Source: Pricia antarctica
Lineage (GTDB): Bacteria > Bacteroidota > Bacteroidia > Flavobacteriales > Flavobacteriaceae
NCBI GenBank assembly: GCA_011050085.1
Contig: DRGL01000036.1
Span: 1 to 64,000, forward strand
Direction: 5' to 3'
Length of the DNA stretch: 64,000 bases
Shown piece by piece: positions 9,000 through 18,289 of this stretch; position 1 is the stretch's first letter, and every line of letters starts with the position of its first letter. The translations under genes were made by a program, and so were the position numbers. The notes under the pieces were generated by a model, which made no database searches, was not told the DNA's origin, and saw only the letters and a program-made list of their open reading frames with translations.

Positions 9000-10484
9000 T
9001 CAATAGTAACAACCGTAGGGATTTGTTGGTATTTCTCTATATATTCTGAACTTTTTGTCTACCCAGTTAAGGGGTATGATGAGTTCTTCATTAGTTTCGG
9101 CATTTTCGATATAGACCTCATTGCCATTCCTCCAATAGTGTAAATTTATACCACTAATCCCTTTGTCATGTAATTCGGTCACTCTTTTCTGCAATTCATA
9201 GTACACCATTTTTTCATCATTTTTCCAATTTAGTTCTTGGTCGTAATTCGTATGGTTTTCCGGAAAAGGTGTTACAACATCCTCTTGAGTATTCAAGATA
9301 TTTATAGTCGGCATAAATAAGTGGTTGTTTGTCGTTCCATGGGTCAATACCCCTGAGAACATACTAAAACTTTGATGAGTTTTGAATCCTAAGTATGGCG
9401 AAAAGCCATTTAGTATGATTGTAACAGGAAATAAATAATAGGCTAACGGTAATTTATATATAAATTTATTTTGACTACCTCTAGCAAATAATACAACGAA
9501 ATATGTAAATATAGAAGTATAAACTAGAAAGGGAAGCCAGCCGATGAAAGTTCTTATATTTATGCCCAGCGCCCATCCTCTCCCTGAATTTCTTGAAAAA
9601 TTACCTAATTCGTTTTCTATTATGGGAAAATAAAAACTCGAGACAAAGAGAATTGGAATTATAACAAACAAGCTTAGTAAAGAATATTTAATCCCCTTCC
9701 GTAGCATTTGACTATTCCTATACAACCCAAAAATTTTGGTATAAAAAACATCTGGAAGAAACAATACGTAAAGGGCATAGAGTAAAGGCGTGAAGTGCCA
9801 AAAATACACAAAGCCTAAAGTTGCGTGTAAAACTATCCCAAGAAAACACCCAAGCCAGGCGAATTTTCTATGAAGTAGAAGTATAGGGATCAACATTTCT
9901 AAAAGTAAACTTGAATAAATATTGAAGTATTTGAGAAACTGTATGGTATCCGCAGATATTACACCAAGAATTGATACGGCCGCTTTATTGTTTAAGAGAC
10001 GGTCTATCAATATACTTCCACCACATGAACTGGGGTCCAGATAATTCGAATTCAGCTTGTGAAAAACTGCGAAAAAATATAAAATTATTGTAAACCACTT
10101 TATGATAGGGTTCAGTTTCCAGAAAAAATGTTTTCGATCAGGATTTGACTTCAAATAATTGAAGCCATAAACCAAAAGAATGGTCATGTCTACACAAAAG
10201 GCAAAAAAAGCATGATTTGAAGTGTTAGGGGCATGAATAAGATATACTCCAACATGTAGTGCCGAAAATAGTATTAGCCTGATATCCTTCGAAGGATCAA
10301 GCAATACATACACCCCAGCAAGAACGGTTAGTACCGGAACAATACCGGATACAATATCACTACGGTGAATCATGTGAAAAAACACGGCCAGAACCCACAT
10401 TATTGCGAATAGGGTAAACCTATCCAAAGTTTTATCGAAGTTTGGATTCAGTAAAATTTTCTGCTTATTTAAATCTTTTGACAT
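9000..10484 (-). CDS. HTTM / vitamin-K-carboxylase-like multi-pass membrane protein
   Basis: A 494-residue integral membrane protein with roughly eight to ten hydrophobic helices over the first ~370 residues and a soluble C-terminal tail of ~120 residues. The segment FAVFHKLNSNYLDPSSCGGS, then repeated helices including HATLGFVYFWHF, resembles HTTM-type proteins related to vitamin K-dependent gamma-carboxylase. The enzymatic role of bacterial HTTM proteins is mostly unknown, and the assignment rests on the pattern of helices and the HKLN motif. It is converged upon by dnaN with a 48-bp gap, and lies downstream of a glycosyltransferase on the same strand (~100 bp apart), possibly one surface-modification unit. 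Confidence 0.6.
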   Translation of the reverse strand: MSKDLNKQKILLNPNFDKTLDRFTLFAIMWVLAVFFHMIHRSDIVSGIVPVLTVLAGVYVLLDPSKDIRLILFSALHVGVYLIHAPNTSNHAFFAFCVDMTILLVYGFNYLKSNPDRKHFFWKLNPIIKWFTIILYFFAVFHKLNSNYLDPSSCGGSILIDRLLNNKAAVSILGVISADTIQFLKYFNIYSSLLLEMLIPILLLHRKFAWLGCFLGIVLHATLGFVYFWHFTPLLYALYVLFLPDVFYTKIFGLYRNSQMLRKGIKYSLLSLFVIIPILFVSSFYFPIIENELGNFSRNSGRGWALGINIRTFIGWLPFLVYTSIFTYFVVLFARGSQNKFIYKLPLAYYLFPVTIILNGFSPYLGFKTHQSFSMFSGVLTHGTTNNHLFMPTINILNTQEDVVTPFPENHTNYDQELNWKNDEKMVYYELQKRVTELHDKGISGINLHYWRNGNEVYIENAETNEELIIPLNWVDKKFRIYREIPTNPYGCYY

Positions 10485-10582
10485 CTAAATAGTTTTTCTA
10501 GGATTGTATTGCTATGTGGTGAAATCTATGGCAGGAAGAAAAAGAAATTCCCCGACTAAAATTAAGTTTACCATTGTTCTGT

Positions 10583-11509
10583 TTAGTCTAAAAAAATCTT
10601 CATTAGAAGTAGTTTAAGTGTATATGCACCGATTTTCATTATGGTATATAGGTATGCCATAGCTTTGTTCGAAGAGATATCCGAACGCAGCAATTTGAAC
10701 AAAAAGAAACCAACAACGATATCTTTAGGCTTTTCCAAAGTTTGAATTACCGAATTGGTAACTTGACTAAATTTTAACCGAGCAATACGTTGTGAAAAAT
10801 CATAGATTATGCCGTGAAGATTTTGTACTATCATGCGACGATGTCCCATAACTTTGTTATGCATTATAGAAAAGTCACTTTGATTATAAAAATGCACAGA
10901 AATCGGAAGTTGAAAAAGGCGTTTTGCACTACCTAGAAGGGGCACGGTAATGAAGACTTCACCGTTGGAATCGTTATAGTTGAAAGTTAAGTTGATTTGA
11001 GTAAGAAAGGATGTTCGCACTAAGTACCACCAAGTTTCCATACGACCCTTTGAGTTTTGCTCTAGATAATCGCTTTCGTTAGGGTTATTTAAATCGGTTG
11101 GTACTACGATTGGGAGTTTCTGGTCAAAATTATTTACTTCGGTAGTAGTTATAGTGTCAAAACGAAGAAAAGCAAATAACCGTCTTTTAGCCTCGCGCAC
11201 CAATAGGCCCAAAGCTCGATAAGCTAAAAGGTGGTCGGCATCGAAGAAATATACATACGTACCACTAACTTTTTTCAGCAAGGCATTACGCGCCGAACAA
11301 GATCCTTTGTTCTCTTGTTGATAAACCTTACTACAACTATACGTAGCGGCATAGTTTTGTAAAATGAAATAGCTAGTATCCAAGGATTCATTATCCATAA
11401 CCAGAATTTCATATTCTGGCTTTGAAATATCATGCTTCAGGAGAGAATCCAAAAATCCTTCCACATACTTTTCGGCATTGTAGATAGGTACGATAATGCT
11501 AAGCACCAT
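10583..11509 (-). CDS. Glycosyltransferase family 2
   Basis: A 308-residue GT-A-fold enzyme. The N-terminus LSIIVPIYNAEKYVEGFL is the classic GT2 nucleotide-sugar-binding strand. ENKGSCSARNALL and YFFDADHLL (near residue 93) give the DxD-type metal/UDP-sugar site. The C-terminal half is more variable, and the end (VVGFFLFKLL to the last residues) is hydrophobic and may touch the membrane. Such enzymes add sugars to polysaccharide, LPS or glycoprotein chains; donor and acceptor cannot be told. The gene stands alone with the HTTM-like gene downstream, not in a full capsule cluster. Confidence 0.85.
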   Translation of the reverse strand: MVLSIIVPIYNAEKYVEGFLDSLLKHDISKPEYEILVMDNESLDTSYFILQNYAATYSCSKVYQQENKGSCSARNALLKKVSGTYVYFFDADHLLAYRALGLLVREAKRRLFAFLRFDTITTTEVNNFDQKLPIVVPTDLNNPNESDYLEQNSKGRMETWWYLVRTSFLTQINLTFNYNDSNGEVFITVPLLGSAKRLFQLPISVHFYNQSDFSIMHNKVMGHRRMIVQNLHGIIYDFSQRIARLKFSQVTNSVIQTLEKPKDIVVGFFLFKLLRSDISSNKAMAYLYTIMKIGAYTLKLLLMKIFLD

Positions 11510-11526
11510 AGGGTATAGGTTACTTT

Positions 11527-11557
11527 AAAATCTCAAAGGATAACTCTTTGAGATTTT
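11527..11557. terminator. Hairpin terminator between DUF4870 gene and glycosyltransferase
   Basis: Perfect 12-bp arms AAAATCTCAAAG and CTTTGAGATTTT separated by 7 bases. It sits after the minus-strand DUF4870 gene and before the minus-strand glycosyltransferase; the A/T flanks allow termination in both directions. Confidence 0.7.
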
Positions 11558-11631
11558 AACTTGCTGAGTCCACAACGAACTACAGCCCTATCCTATTTTG
11601 ATTTGGTTCCCTTTTTCGACCAAACACCAAG

Positions 11632-11997
11632 CTATTGGATAAAGCGGATCGTCATAAAGCTACTTGGTGATTCTCCCTTACTTGCCCTTACGGCATTTAC
11701 TATAGGTAGTACGAAAACAATTATTCCGATACATATAAGGCTAAGAATACCCAAGCCGAGAAGTAGTATAGCGGGAATACTTAGAATCGTAAAAAGCAAC
11801 ATGCTTAGCTGAAAATTTACGATAGCTTTTCCGTGTTCATCCATTCCGGCAATTTTATCCTTACACGTAAGCCATATAATAAGGGGAGCGATGAGTCCAC
11901 CAAAGCCGGTCACATAAGTTAATAACTGTGATAGATGCGTCAACACTAAAAAAGAATTATTCATTTCTAATGTTTTGTCTTGATTGATGATTTCCAT
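11632..11997 (-). CDS. DUF4870-domain membrane protein
   Basis: A 121-residue protein with three predicted membrane helices. The family pattern is present: LTHLSQLLTYVTGFGGLIAPLIIWL as helix one, then DEHGKAIVNFQLS, and a final helix ending in IVNAVRASKGE. DUF4870 proteins are small inner-membrane proteins of unknown function, common in Bacteroidota and Firmicutes. A hairpin lies ~75 bp downstream. The gene stands between two others on the same strand but is separated from both by terminators, so it is probably transcribed alone. Confidence 0.85.
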   Translation of the reverse strand: MEIINQDKTLEMNNSFLVLTHLSQLLTYVTGFGGLIAPLIIWLTCKDKIAGMDEHGKAIVNFQLSMLLFTILSIPAILLLGLGILSLICIGIIVFVLPIVNAVRASKGESPSSFMTIRFIQ

Positions 11998-12081
11998 GCC
12001 TTTATATTTTGTGGGTTCTATATATAAGACGACCCAAGGTGAAAATTGTTACAGAAAAGTGACGTAAATACAACTGAAAAT

Positions 12082-12120
12082 AAAAATCCCAGTACCACGA
12101 TCGAGGGTACTGGGATTTTT
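12082..12120. terminator. Strong bidirectional hairpin terminator
   Basis: Arms AAAAATCCCAGTACC (12082-12096) and GGTACTGGGATTTTT (12106-12120) with a 9-base loop and T/A-rich flanks. It ends the coiled-coil gene on the minus strand. Confidence 0.85.
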
Positions 12121-12143
12121 TTGAAATACAATATGTTGTCAAA

Positions 12144-12563
12144 TTACAACTTCTGGTGTAATTTACTAAGTTTCCGTTTATCTTTTAAAATATCTTTCTT
12201 CTCGTCTAGAATATCCTCGTTTAACTCCATGATATCATTCGGGCTAAGCTCACCTTTGCTCTTACCTTCCTGAAGTTCTTCTTCCAAGTCCCTTACTTCC
12301 TCTTCACCATCTTTAATATCCTCTTTTAAATCAGCAATATCTTCCGTCAATTTTCCTAACTTTTGCTCTCTTTTTTCGGCCTTCTTTTCTTCTTTACGAG
12401 CCTTTTTTCTGGCATCTTCAGCTTGAGTCGCATCCTTTTCGGCTTCCTCCAGTCTTTGGTGTAAATCCAATACCTTTTCAGTAGTCTCTACACTTTCAGA
12501 TTGAGCGTAAGACAAGGTACCGATAAAAATAAGGGCGGCAAGTAAGTATATTTTTCTTTTCAT
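12144..12563 (-). CDS. Exported coiled-coil protein of unknown function
   Basis: About 139 residues from the ATG at 12563 (MKRKIYLLAALIF); an ATG nine bases further upstream is less likely. An N-terminal signal peptide ends near LSYAQ, giving a secreted or periplasmic protein. The rest is strongly charged, rich in E, K, D and A with heptad-like spacing (KARKEEKKAEKREQKL, DIADLKEDIKDGEEEV), and is predicted to be one long coiled coil with a break around LSPNDI. No enzyme motif is visible. Short signal-peptide coiled-coil proteins of this type are common in flavobacteria and uncharacterised. Confidence 0.7.
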   Translation of the reverse strand: MKRKIYLLAALIFIGTLSYAQSESVETTEKVLDLHQRLEEAEKDATQAEDARKKARKEEKKAEKREQKLGKLTEDIADLKEDIKDGEEEVRDLEEELQEGKSKGELSPNDIMELNEDILDEKKDILKDKRKLSKLHQKL

Positions 12564-12679
12564 AATTATCATAAATCACTTTTTATTTGATGCAAGATAT
12601 GGATTATATCTACCTGTTTTAGCGGGATGCCAAAGAATTTTGATGCAGCAAAAACGATACCGCCTATGGCCATTTTACC

Positions 12680-12687
12680 TACTTTTG
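12680..12687 (+). promoter_or_regulatory. Probable mnmE -7 box (TACTTTTG)
   Basis: Exact TAnnTTTG match 16 bases before the mnmE ATG, implying a very short leader. No TTG is present at the usual -33 spacing. Confidence 0.5.
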
Positions 12688-12702
12688 TGAAAATTTGAGA
12701 AA

Positions 12703-14091
12703 ATGATTCCGAATGATACTATTATTGCGTTGGCAACACCCTCAGGAGCAGGTGCCATAGCCGTTATCCGCATTTCGGGGAAGGATGCCATTACGGTTGC
12801 TGCCCCGTTTTTCAAGTCGGTATACGGAAAAAATTTATCCAACCAAAAAAGCCATACCATCTTACTGGGTCATATAGTGGAAGGCAAACAAACTTTGGAC
12901 GAGGTTCTGATTTCCATTTTCAAGGGGCCGAATTCTTATACCGGCGAAAATGTCTTGGAAATTTCCTGTCACGGATCCCCCTATATTCAACAACAAATCA
13001 TTCAATTGTTCTTAAGAAACGGATGTCGCATGGCGGATGCCGGGGAGTTTACGTTACGTGCCTTCCTAAACGGAAAAATGGATTTAAGTCAAGCCGAGGC
13101 GGTAGCAGACCTGATTGCCAGTGACAATGCAGCGGCCCATCAAATTGCCATTCAACAGATGCGTGGCGGATTCAGTACTGAAATCAAAGAATTGCGGGAA
13201 GAACTATTGAACTTCGCATCGCTTATCGAGCTTGAACTGGACTTCGCAGAGGAAGATGTAGCATTCGCCGATCGCATCGCATTTAAGAAGCTGGTCAACA
13301 AAATACGCATCGTACTGAAACGTCTTATCGATTCTTTTGCCGTCGGTAATGTTATTAAGAATGGTATTCCCGTAGCTATTGTTGGGGCGCCTAATGTTGG
13401 AAAGTCTACGTTGCTCAATGCCCTATTGAACGAAGAAAGAGCCCTAGTTTCCGAGATTGCGGGCACCACACGCGATACAATCGAGGATGAGATTTCGATT
13501 GGGGGTATCGGTTTTCGTTTTATAGATACTGCGGGTATTCGTGAGACCGAAGATATTGTAGAAGGCATGGGCATTAAACGAACTTTCGAGAAAATCGGGA
13601 AATCACAAGTTGTCGTCTATCTCATCGAATCACCAAAATTTGCAACACATGGTGCGCTATTCAAAATTGAAATCGATAAAATAAAAACCACATATCCGCA
13701 AATTCCTCTAGTAATCGTTGCTAATAAGTCCGATCAGCTTTCGGATAAAGAGAAAGTCTCAATTAGCGATGAAATCGAAGGTATTCATCATTTATCCGCT
13801 AAAACCGGCGATGGCGTTGAAACGTTAAAGGAAAAATTAATGGATTTTGTCAACACGGGTGCCCTTCGAAACAATGAAACCATCGTTACCAATACGCGTC
13901 ATTACAATTCGCTACTGAAAGCTTTTGAAGAAATTGATAAAGTACAATTGGGATTGGAAGAAGAATTACCTAGTGATCTCATGGCCATCGATGTTCGCGA
14001 GGCACTATACCATTTGGGCGAGATTACGGGACAAGTTACAAACGATGAGCTTTTAGGTAATATTTTCGCGAATTTTTGCATCGGGAAATAA
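12703..14091 (+). CDS. mnmE: tRNA uridine-34 modification GTPase MnmE
   Basis: With MnmG, MnmE builds the carboxymethylaminomethyl group on U34 of certain tRNAs. The 462-residue protein has the N-terminal folate-binding domain (TIIALATPSGAGAIAVIRIS), the helical domain, and an inserted G domain: GAPNVGKST near residues 228-236, switch TTRDT, DTAG near 275 and NKSD near 340. The C-terminus FCIGK has the invariant Cys. Length and all GTPase motifs are normal. Immediately downstream the sequence becomes non-coding and IS-rich, so the gene marks the left border of an accessory patch. MnmA, which acts on the same nucleotide, is encoded at 59.6-60.8 kb. Confidence 0.97.
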   Translation: MIPNDTIIALATPSGAGAIAVIRISGKDAITVAAPFFKSVYGKNLSNQKSHTILLGHIVEGKQTLDEVLISIFKGPNSYTGENVLEISCHGSPYIQQQIIQLFLRNGCRMADAGEFTLRAFLNGKMDLSQAEAVADLIASDNAAAHQIAIQQMRGGFSTEIKELREELLNFASLIELELDFAEEDVAFADRIAFKKLVNKIRIVLKRLIDSFAVGNVIKNGIPVAIVGAPNVGKSTLLNALLNEERALVSEIAGTTRDTIEDEISIGGIGFRFIDTAGIRETEDIVEGMGIKRTFEKIGKSQVVVYLIESPKFATHGALFKIEIDKIKTTYPQIPLVIVANKSDQLSDKEKVSISDEIEGIHHLSAKTGDGVETLKEKLMDFVNTGALRNNETIVTNTRHYNSLLKAFEEIDKVQLGLEEELPSDLMAIDVREALYHLGEITGQVTNDELLGNIFANFCIGK

Positions 14092-14394
14092 CCGTTGGTT
14101 TCATTTGATCTTATTTGGTATCATTTGGGTACAAATGACTAAAAATCATATGTTTGGTTAAAATCTAACAATTTAATATATCTTTTACTTTTAAAATTTT
14201 CAAAGCTATTTTCATCTCACTTGTACCTCAAAATCAAGTAATTCTTTTGAGATACAAAATTTGCACCTGACATTAAAATCCGGCTCAGAAAGAAATTTGA
14301 AAATTGGAAAGACCAACCTATATGTAGGCCATACAACGACACGTAATGAAAAAATAAAATTCCATGGAACTTTGAGCATTTGGAATTTAACTTA
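14092..14394. other. AT-rich spacer between mnmE and IS remnant
   Basis: No gene or clear signal was found. It probably includes the unrecognisable left part of the decayed IS256-type element. Confidence 0.4.
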
Positions 14395-15190
14395 ACGATC
14401 GAACCTTGGATATGGGTTGTATTAATTGGCTAGATGCCATGTAAACAAGGTTAAGGTAGCCTAGAAGATAGCCCAAAAGGCACCTTACAAAACCCAAGGC
14501 ATTCAGAAGGAGAGCGGAAAGGAAATATTAGTCATGATATTTTCAAGAATTACATGGTCAACTTTTGGCTATAGCTGCTTGCCAACCAAAACAAAGGTTG
14601 CATGGACAATATCTTGACCGCATTCACCGACAAACCCTTAGGATTCAACGATGCGATACAGAGCGTATGCCGAAAGGCGCAGGTACAACTCCCAATCATA
14701 CACCAATTAAGGAACCCATTCAAATATATGACCTCCAAGAATTAAAATGAGTTCATCAGGAATCTAAAATTGGTACTTGGCGATAAGCAAAGAGGTTTAG
14801 TTAAAAGACTTCTTAACCTTGAAGTGAAATGGGGAGCAAATATACTGTGGTCATCCAAAGCTGGCAACCTCATTGGCAGCAACGACCCAAGTACTTACTG
14901 TAAACCTAATCTATCGGGAAAATTATTTGTGCCAGCAACGATCCAAGTACTTGCTGTAAACCTAATCTATCGGGAAAATTATTTGTGCCAACAACGCCGT
15001 GGATGGCTTTCAGTACTAGGTGCGTAAGGTGGAACAGTACCAAGTGTGCGTTGACCATTGAAATGGCGCTGCTCAAACGTTTCTACCTCCACACTAAGAA
15101 CATCGAAAGGAAGTAGACAAGCCCTTTGCATAACTGAATGCTGACGGTTCAGCAACTTAATAGTCAAATTTGGCGCCGTATATGGTTTAA
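14395..15190 (+). mobile_element. Decayed IS256-family transposase remnant
   Basis: Fragments in several frames line up in order with an IS256 (mutator-type) transposase. They are INWLDAM and TRLR (the DAIxxKVR region, with stops); GIQKESGKEIL; NFWL-stop-LLANQNKG; then, from 14602, ILTAFTDKPLGFNDAI with VQLPIIHQLRNPFKYM (normally DGLxGFxEAI and CIVHQIRNSLKYV). KWGANILW, a broken NAVDGF segment and MALLKRFYLHTKNIERK near 15062-15110 follow. At least four in-frame stops and several frameshifts are present, and part of the middle is missing or replaced by a 56-bp tandem duplication. It cannot encode an active transposase. The ends could not be defined. Confidence 0.8.
14877..14988 (+). repeat. 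56-bp tandem duplication
   Basis: Two consecutive 56-bp copies (14877-14932 and 14933-14988) that differ at only a few bases (for example ACCC/ATCC and TTACTG/TTGCTG). The sequence resumes with a partial third start (CAACAACG). It lies inside the IS256 remnant. Confidence 0.85.
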
Positions 15191-15362
15191 TCTAAATGGG
15201 ACTTCAAAGGAATTCCGCTGCTGCGGTGGCGTATTCCAGTACTGATTTAACAAAAATCGGACAGGTTTTGGATTGGATGAAAAGAGAACTGGGCAGAGTT
15301 TCAAGTACCCACACTATAAATCACAAACTACCAAATTTATTTTGACACCGTGGTGATAACAG

Positions 15363-16565
15363 TTACTTTTCAATAGTAAATTTAAATTTTGCCCCCTTGC
15401 CTACTTCTGATTCCACTTTTACTATTCCGCCACTTTTTTCGACTATTTTCTTTACTGTTGCTAATCCTATTCCGTTTCCTGAATCACCATACCTATCTTT
15501 ATTAACCATGACACTGAAAATTTCAAATATCTTATCTTTGTTATCTGAAGCTATTCCAGGTCCATTATCTTTGACATAAAATTCATAGTGGGTATCTGAA
15601 GATGAAATCCCTATTTCAACTTTAATGTGTTTCTTATCATTATATTTAATCGCATTAGCAATAAGATTTATCAATATTTGATCAAGTGCAGCTTTGTTTG
15701 TTACTATTTCCTTAATTGATGATTCTAAAGCAAGACTTAATTTTGGTTCATAAGTAAAAAGACCAAAGATGTCACTTTTTAAATCCCTTAAGTCTATGGT
15801 GGATTTATTTTCTTTCAAAACATTCTCACTTCTACTATAATTAAGTAGCCCATCAATTAAGCTTTTTAAATTTGTAGAGGCAGATTTAATAAGGTTTAGC
15901 ATTTCTAGACCTTTACTATCAATTTGGGAAGCATATTCATCGATGAATAATTGAGTTATGCCAGAGATGCCCGCTAAAGGAGATTTGAGGTCATGAGCAG
16001 CAACAAAGGCAAATCGTTCCAAATCTTGATTTTTGTCCTCCATGTTAACTAAAGCCTCTTGTAATGTTATTTTAGTCTTTCTAAGATTCAAAATATCCAT
16101 TACTTGATCTGCTAATGCATTCAAAGATTTTATCTGATTTTCACTCAGTGACTTTGGTTTATTATCTATAACACACAAGGTACCAAGTGGTAGTCCATTA
16201 TCGCTAATTAAGGGAACACCAGCATAAAATGTGACATAAGGATTGCCAGTAACTAACGGATTGTCATGAAAGCGCTCATCGATTCTCGCATCTTTGACGA
16301 TAAAAATATTGTCTGAATCATTTATTGCGTGAGCGCAAAAGGAATGTTCCCTTGCGGTTTCTGAAGCATTAAACCCATGCTTGGATTTGAACCATTGCCG
16401 TTTACTGTCAATTAGGCTGACTAAAGAAATTTCAGTATTACATATTTCTGATGCAATAGCCGTTATATTGTCATAATCAGACTCTGGAAGGGTATCTAAT
16501 ATCGAATAGGACTTTAAATCTTTTAACCTTTCTTTTTCTTTGCTATGCTCTTTTGGTGCTATCAT
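15363..16565 (-). CDS. Soluble GAF-domain sensor histidine kinase
   Basis: A 400-residue protein without membrane helices. An N-terminal GAF domain spans about residues 24-158 (with REHSFCAHAI and YAGVPLIS...LGTLCVID, a typical GAF pattern). It is followed by a HisKA dimerisation domain with the phospho-acceptor His191 in AHDLKSPL, and an HATPase domain with the N box NLIANAIKY, G1 DNGPGI and G2 GNGIGLATV. All catalytic motifs are intact. No response regulator is adjacent, so it is an orphan. It is the only intact gene between two decayed insertion sequences and may have been carried in with them, or may simply be a native gene left standing among insertions. Confidence 0.92.
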   Translation of the reverse strand: MIAPKEHSKEKERLKDLKSYSILDTLPESDYDNITAIASEICNTEISLVSLIDSKRQWFKSKHGFNASETAREHSFCAHAINDSDNIFIVKDARIDERFHDNPLVTGNPYVTFYAGVPLISDNGLPLGTLCVIDNKPKSLSENQIKSLNALADQVMDILNLRKTKITLQEALVNMEDKNQDLERFAFVAAHDLKSPLAGISGITQLFIDEYASQIDSKGLEMLNLIKSASTNLKSLIDGLLNYSRSENVLKENKSTIDLRDLKSDIFGLFTYEPKLSLALESSIKEIVTNKAALDQILINLIANAIKYNDKKHIKVEIGISSSDTHYEFYVKDNGPGIASDNKDKIFEIFSVMVNKDRYGDSGNGIGLATVKKIVEKSGGIVKVESEVGKGAKFKFTIEK

Positions 16566-17343
16566 TATTCATAACTTGATTTTTACCATGGGTTGTATTT
16601 ATAGGACAGGAGTGAAAAACATGCTGAATTTCCGACTAAAATAAAGACAGTTTTTTGTTTTTACGATATTATAAATTAGCGTTTTAAAAGCTCATAAAAA
16701 AAGAGGGGCTTGGAAAAAGGACTTAGACCATTAAGTTGAGCGCCCATAACTTCATTATTTTTTACGTGAACAATGTTAGCCTTTTATAAAAAAAATTTGC
16801 TTTTTATTATTTCCTGTACTTTTTTGTAATGTGTTCATTTGCCATTTTAAAGGCTAATTATTTTAATCTTTTAATTCCTTATTAGCGCTAAAAAAAACCA
16901 TTCTACGTTCCATTCTATCCGCTTAACGTACCCCTACAAAATCAATTGCTTTAAAATTTACTGAACGGGCAGTATAATCCAATTCTAATAACGAAATGAA
17001 AAATCTATTATTGTGGAATTTTTAAAAACGTATTCTGCATGTATAATCCCTTAACAAGCTAATAATTGATATTTTATTGGTTGATGTAATCTAAATCAGA
17101 ATTGTGGAACTAAAAGTAATATACTTCATATTCAAAAATATTTTAAGAATCTTTCAGTGAAAGGAATTCTGATCAACCCATTAGAATCGAGTTTAAGGGT
17201 ACATAGATTTTTCGATCGTATTAAATTTTAATTCACGGAAGAAAGATTATTTGATGGTGAATGAGCTGCTACTATAAACGGCACAGTTTATAATTAATGG
17301 ATTTTGGGTAAATATCGTTTAACTTTAAAACAGGGATTTACCT
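16566..17343. other. AT-rich non-coding stretch
   Basis: About 780 bases with stops in all frames. I see no domain remnant, RNA or promoter worth naming. Confidence 0.45.
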
Positions 17344-18289
17344 ATGAAAACATTAAAATTCAGGGAATTGCAGATTGTATTTGAGATTAAGCGGATAGAG
17401 ACGGGGACACATATCGACGAGGTTTTCCTCAACATAGGCATTACAAAGGCCACCTCTTATATTTGGAAGATGAAATATGGTGGCCTTGTTGTTTAGGAAC
17501 TTCGAAAGCTCAAGAACCTCAAGGGAGAAAATTCACAGCTCGAGAGGCTTCTGGCCGAACCTGGCCTCGATAAACCGATTATGCAGGACGTGCTGAAAAA
17601 CCTGAATGCCGGCAGGAAGGGAAGTTTCGGGACCGTCCCGAAAGCGCCGATATGGGTTTTGGCGCACCCATATCCTTTAGGGAAGGCAGGGTTTTATGGC
17701 CATGGTTAAACGTATGTACAGGCTCTATTGAGAAGAAGTACTGAACCTGAGAAGCAAATGCCCCAGACGGAACCGTTCGGCCGCACATATACAGCCCCAC
17801 GAGTGCGACTCCTCTTGTTTGAACTAGTGTTGAATCAACTATTTTGTCTCGGACCAGCTCTACAACGGTAACCGTTTCTCGGGTTTGACTTAAGTGGATA
17901 ACTTTAGCCGCAAATATATGTACGTCCATGCCGGAAATTCGCTTAAGGCAAGTAAGGCAATACAGGTCATGGAAACGATTACCTATGGGAACGAAATGCT
18001 ACCGAAGCGTATTAAAGTGGATAACGTAAGTAGATACATCAGTAAAATATTGGACAGGAGGGCCTATGAGAACGAAGTGGAGCTGGATTTTTCAAGGCCC
18101 GAAAAGCCTCCCAATAATCTCTTTATCAAAAGCTTCAACGCTTCGACCAAGGACGAGTGCCTCAAAGTGAACTAGTTCCTGTAGTTAGATGAAGCACAGG
18201 AAAAGTTCGTTATCTGGAGAGAGGACTACAACAACATTAGGCCGCACAGTTCGCTAGGTCATGTGACGCCGAAGCGTACATCGAAATAG
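17344..18289 (+). mobile_element. Decayed IS3-family element (OrfA and OrfB remnants)
   Basis: OrfA is recognisable from the ATG at 17344: an HTH-type start, then SYIWKMKYGGL, an in-frame TAG where homologs have VSE, and LRKLKNLKGENSQLERLLAE with a leucine-zipper-like pattern, ending KPIMQDVL. OrfB is broken by frameshifts over 17640-17890. It then reads in one frame from about 17894: VDNFSRKYMYV, YENEVELDFSRPEKP, FNASTKDECLK and [10 protein letters not shown], with two in-frame stops between the last two. Of the DDE triad, the Glu in DEC remains and the first Asp region reads INYFVSD instead of MDFVSD. Non-functional; terminal inverted repeats not identified. Confidence 0.88.

Noticed and set aside
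14877-14988. CRISPR-like repeat
   Set aside because: Only two adjacent units without spacers; a tandem duplication.
14550-15027. Short ORFs around 14.55-15.03 kb as genes
   Set aside because: They are fragments of the decayed IS256 transposase in different frames.
16566-17343. Hidden small gene or RNA in the spacer left of the IS3 remnant
   Set aside because: All frames are broken and no hairpin or promoter stands out.
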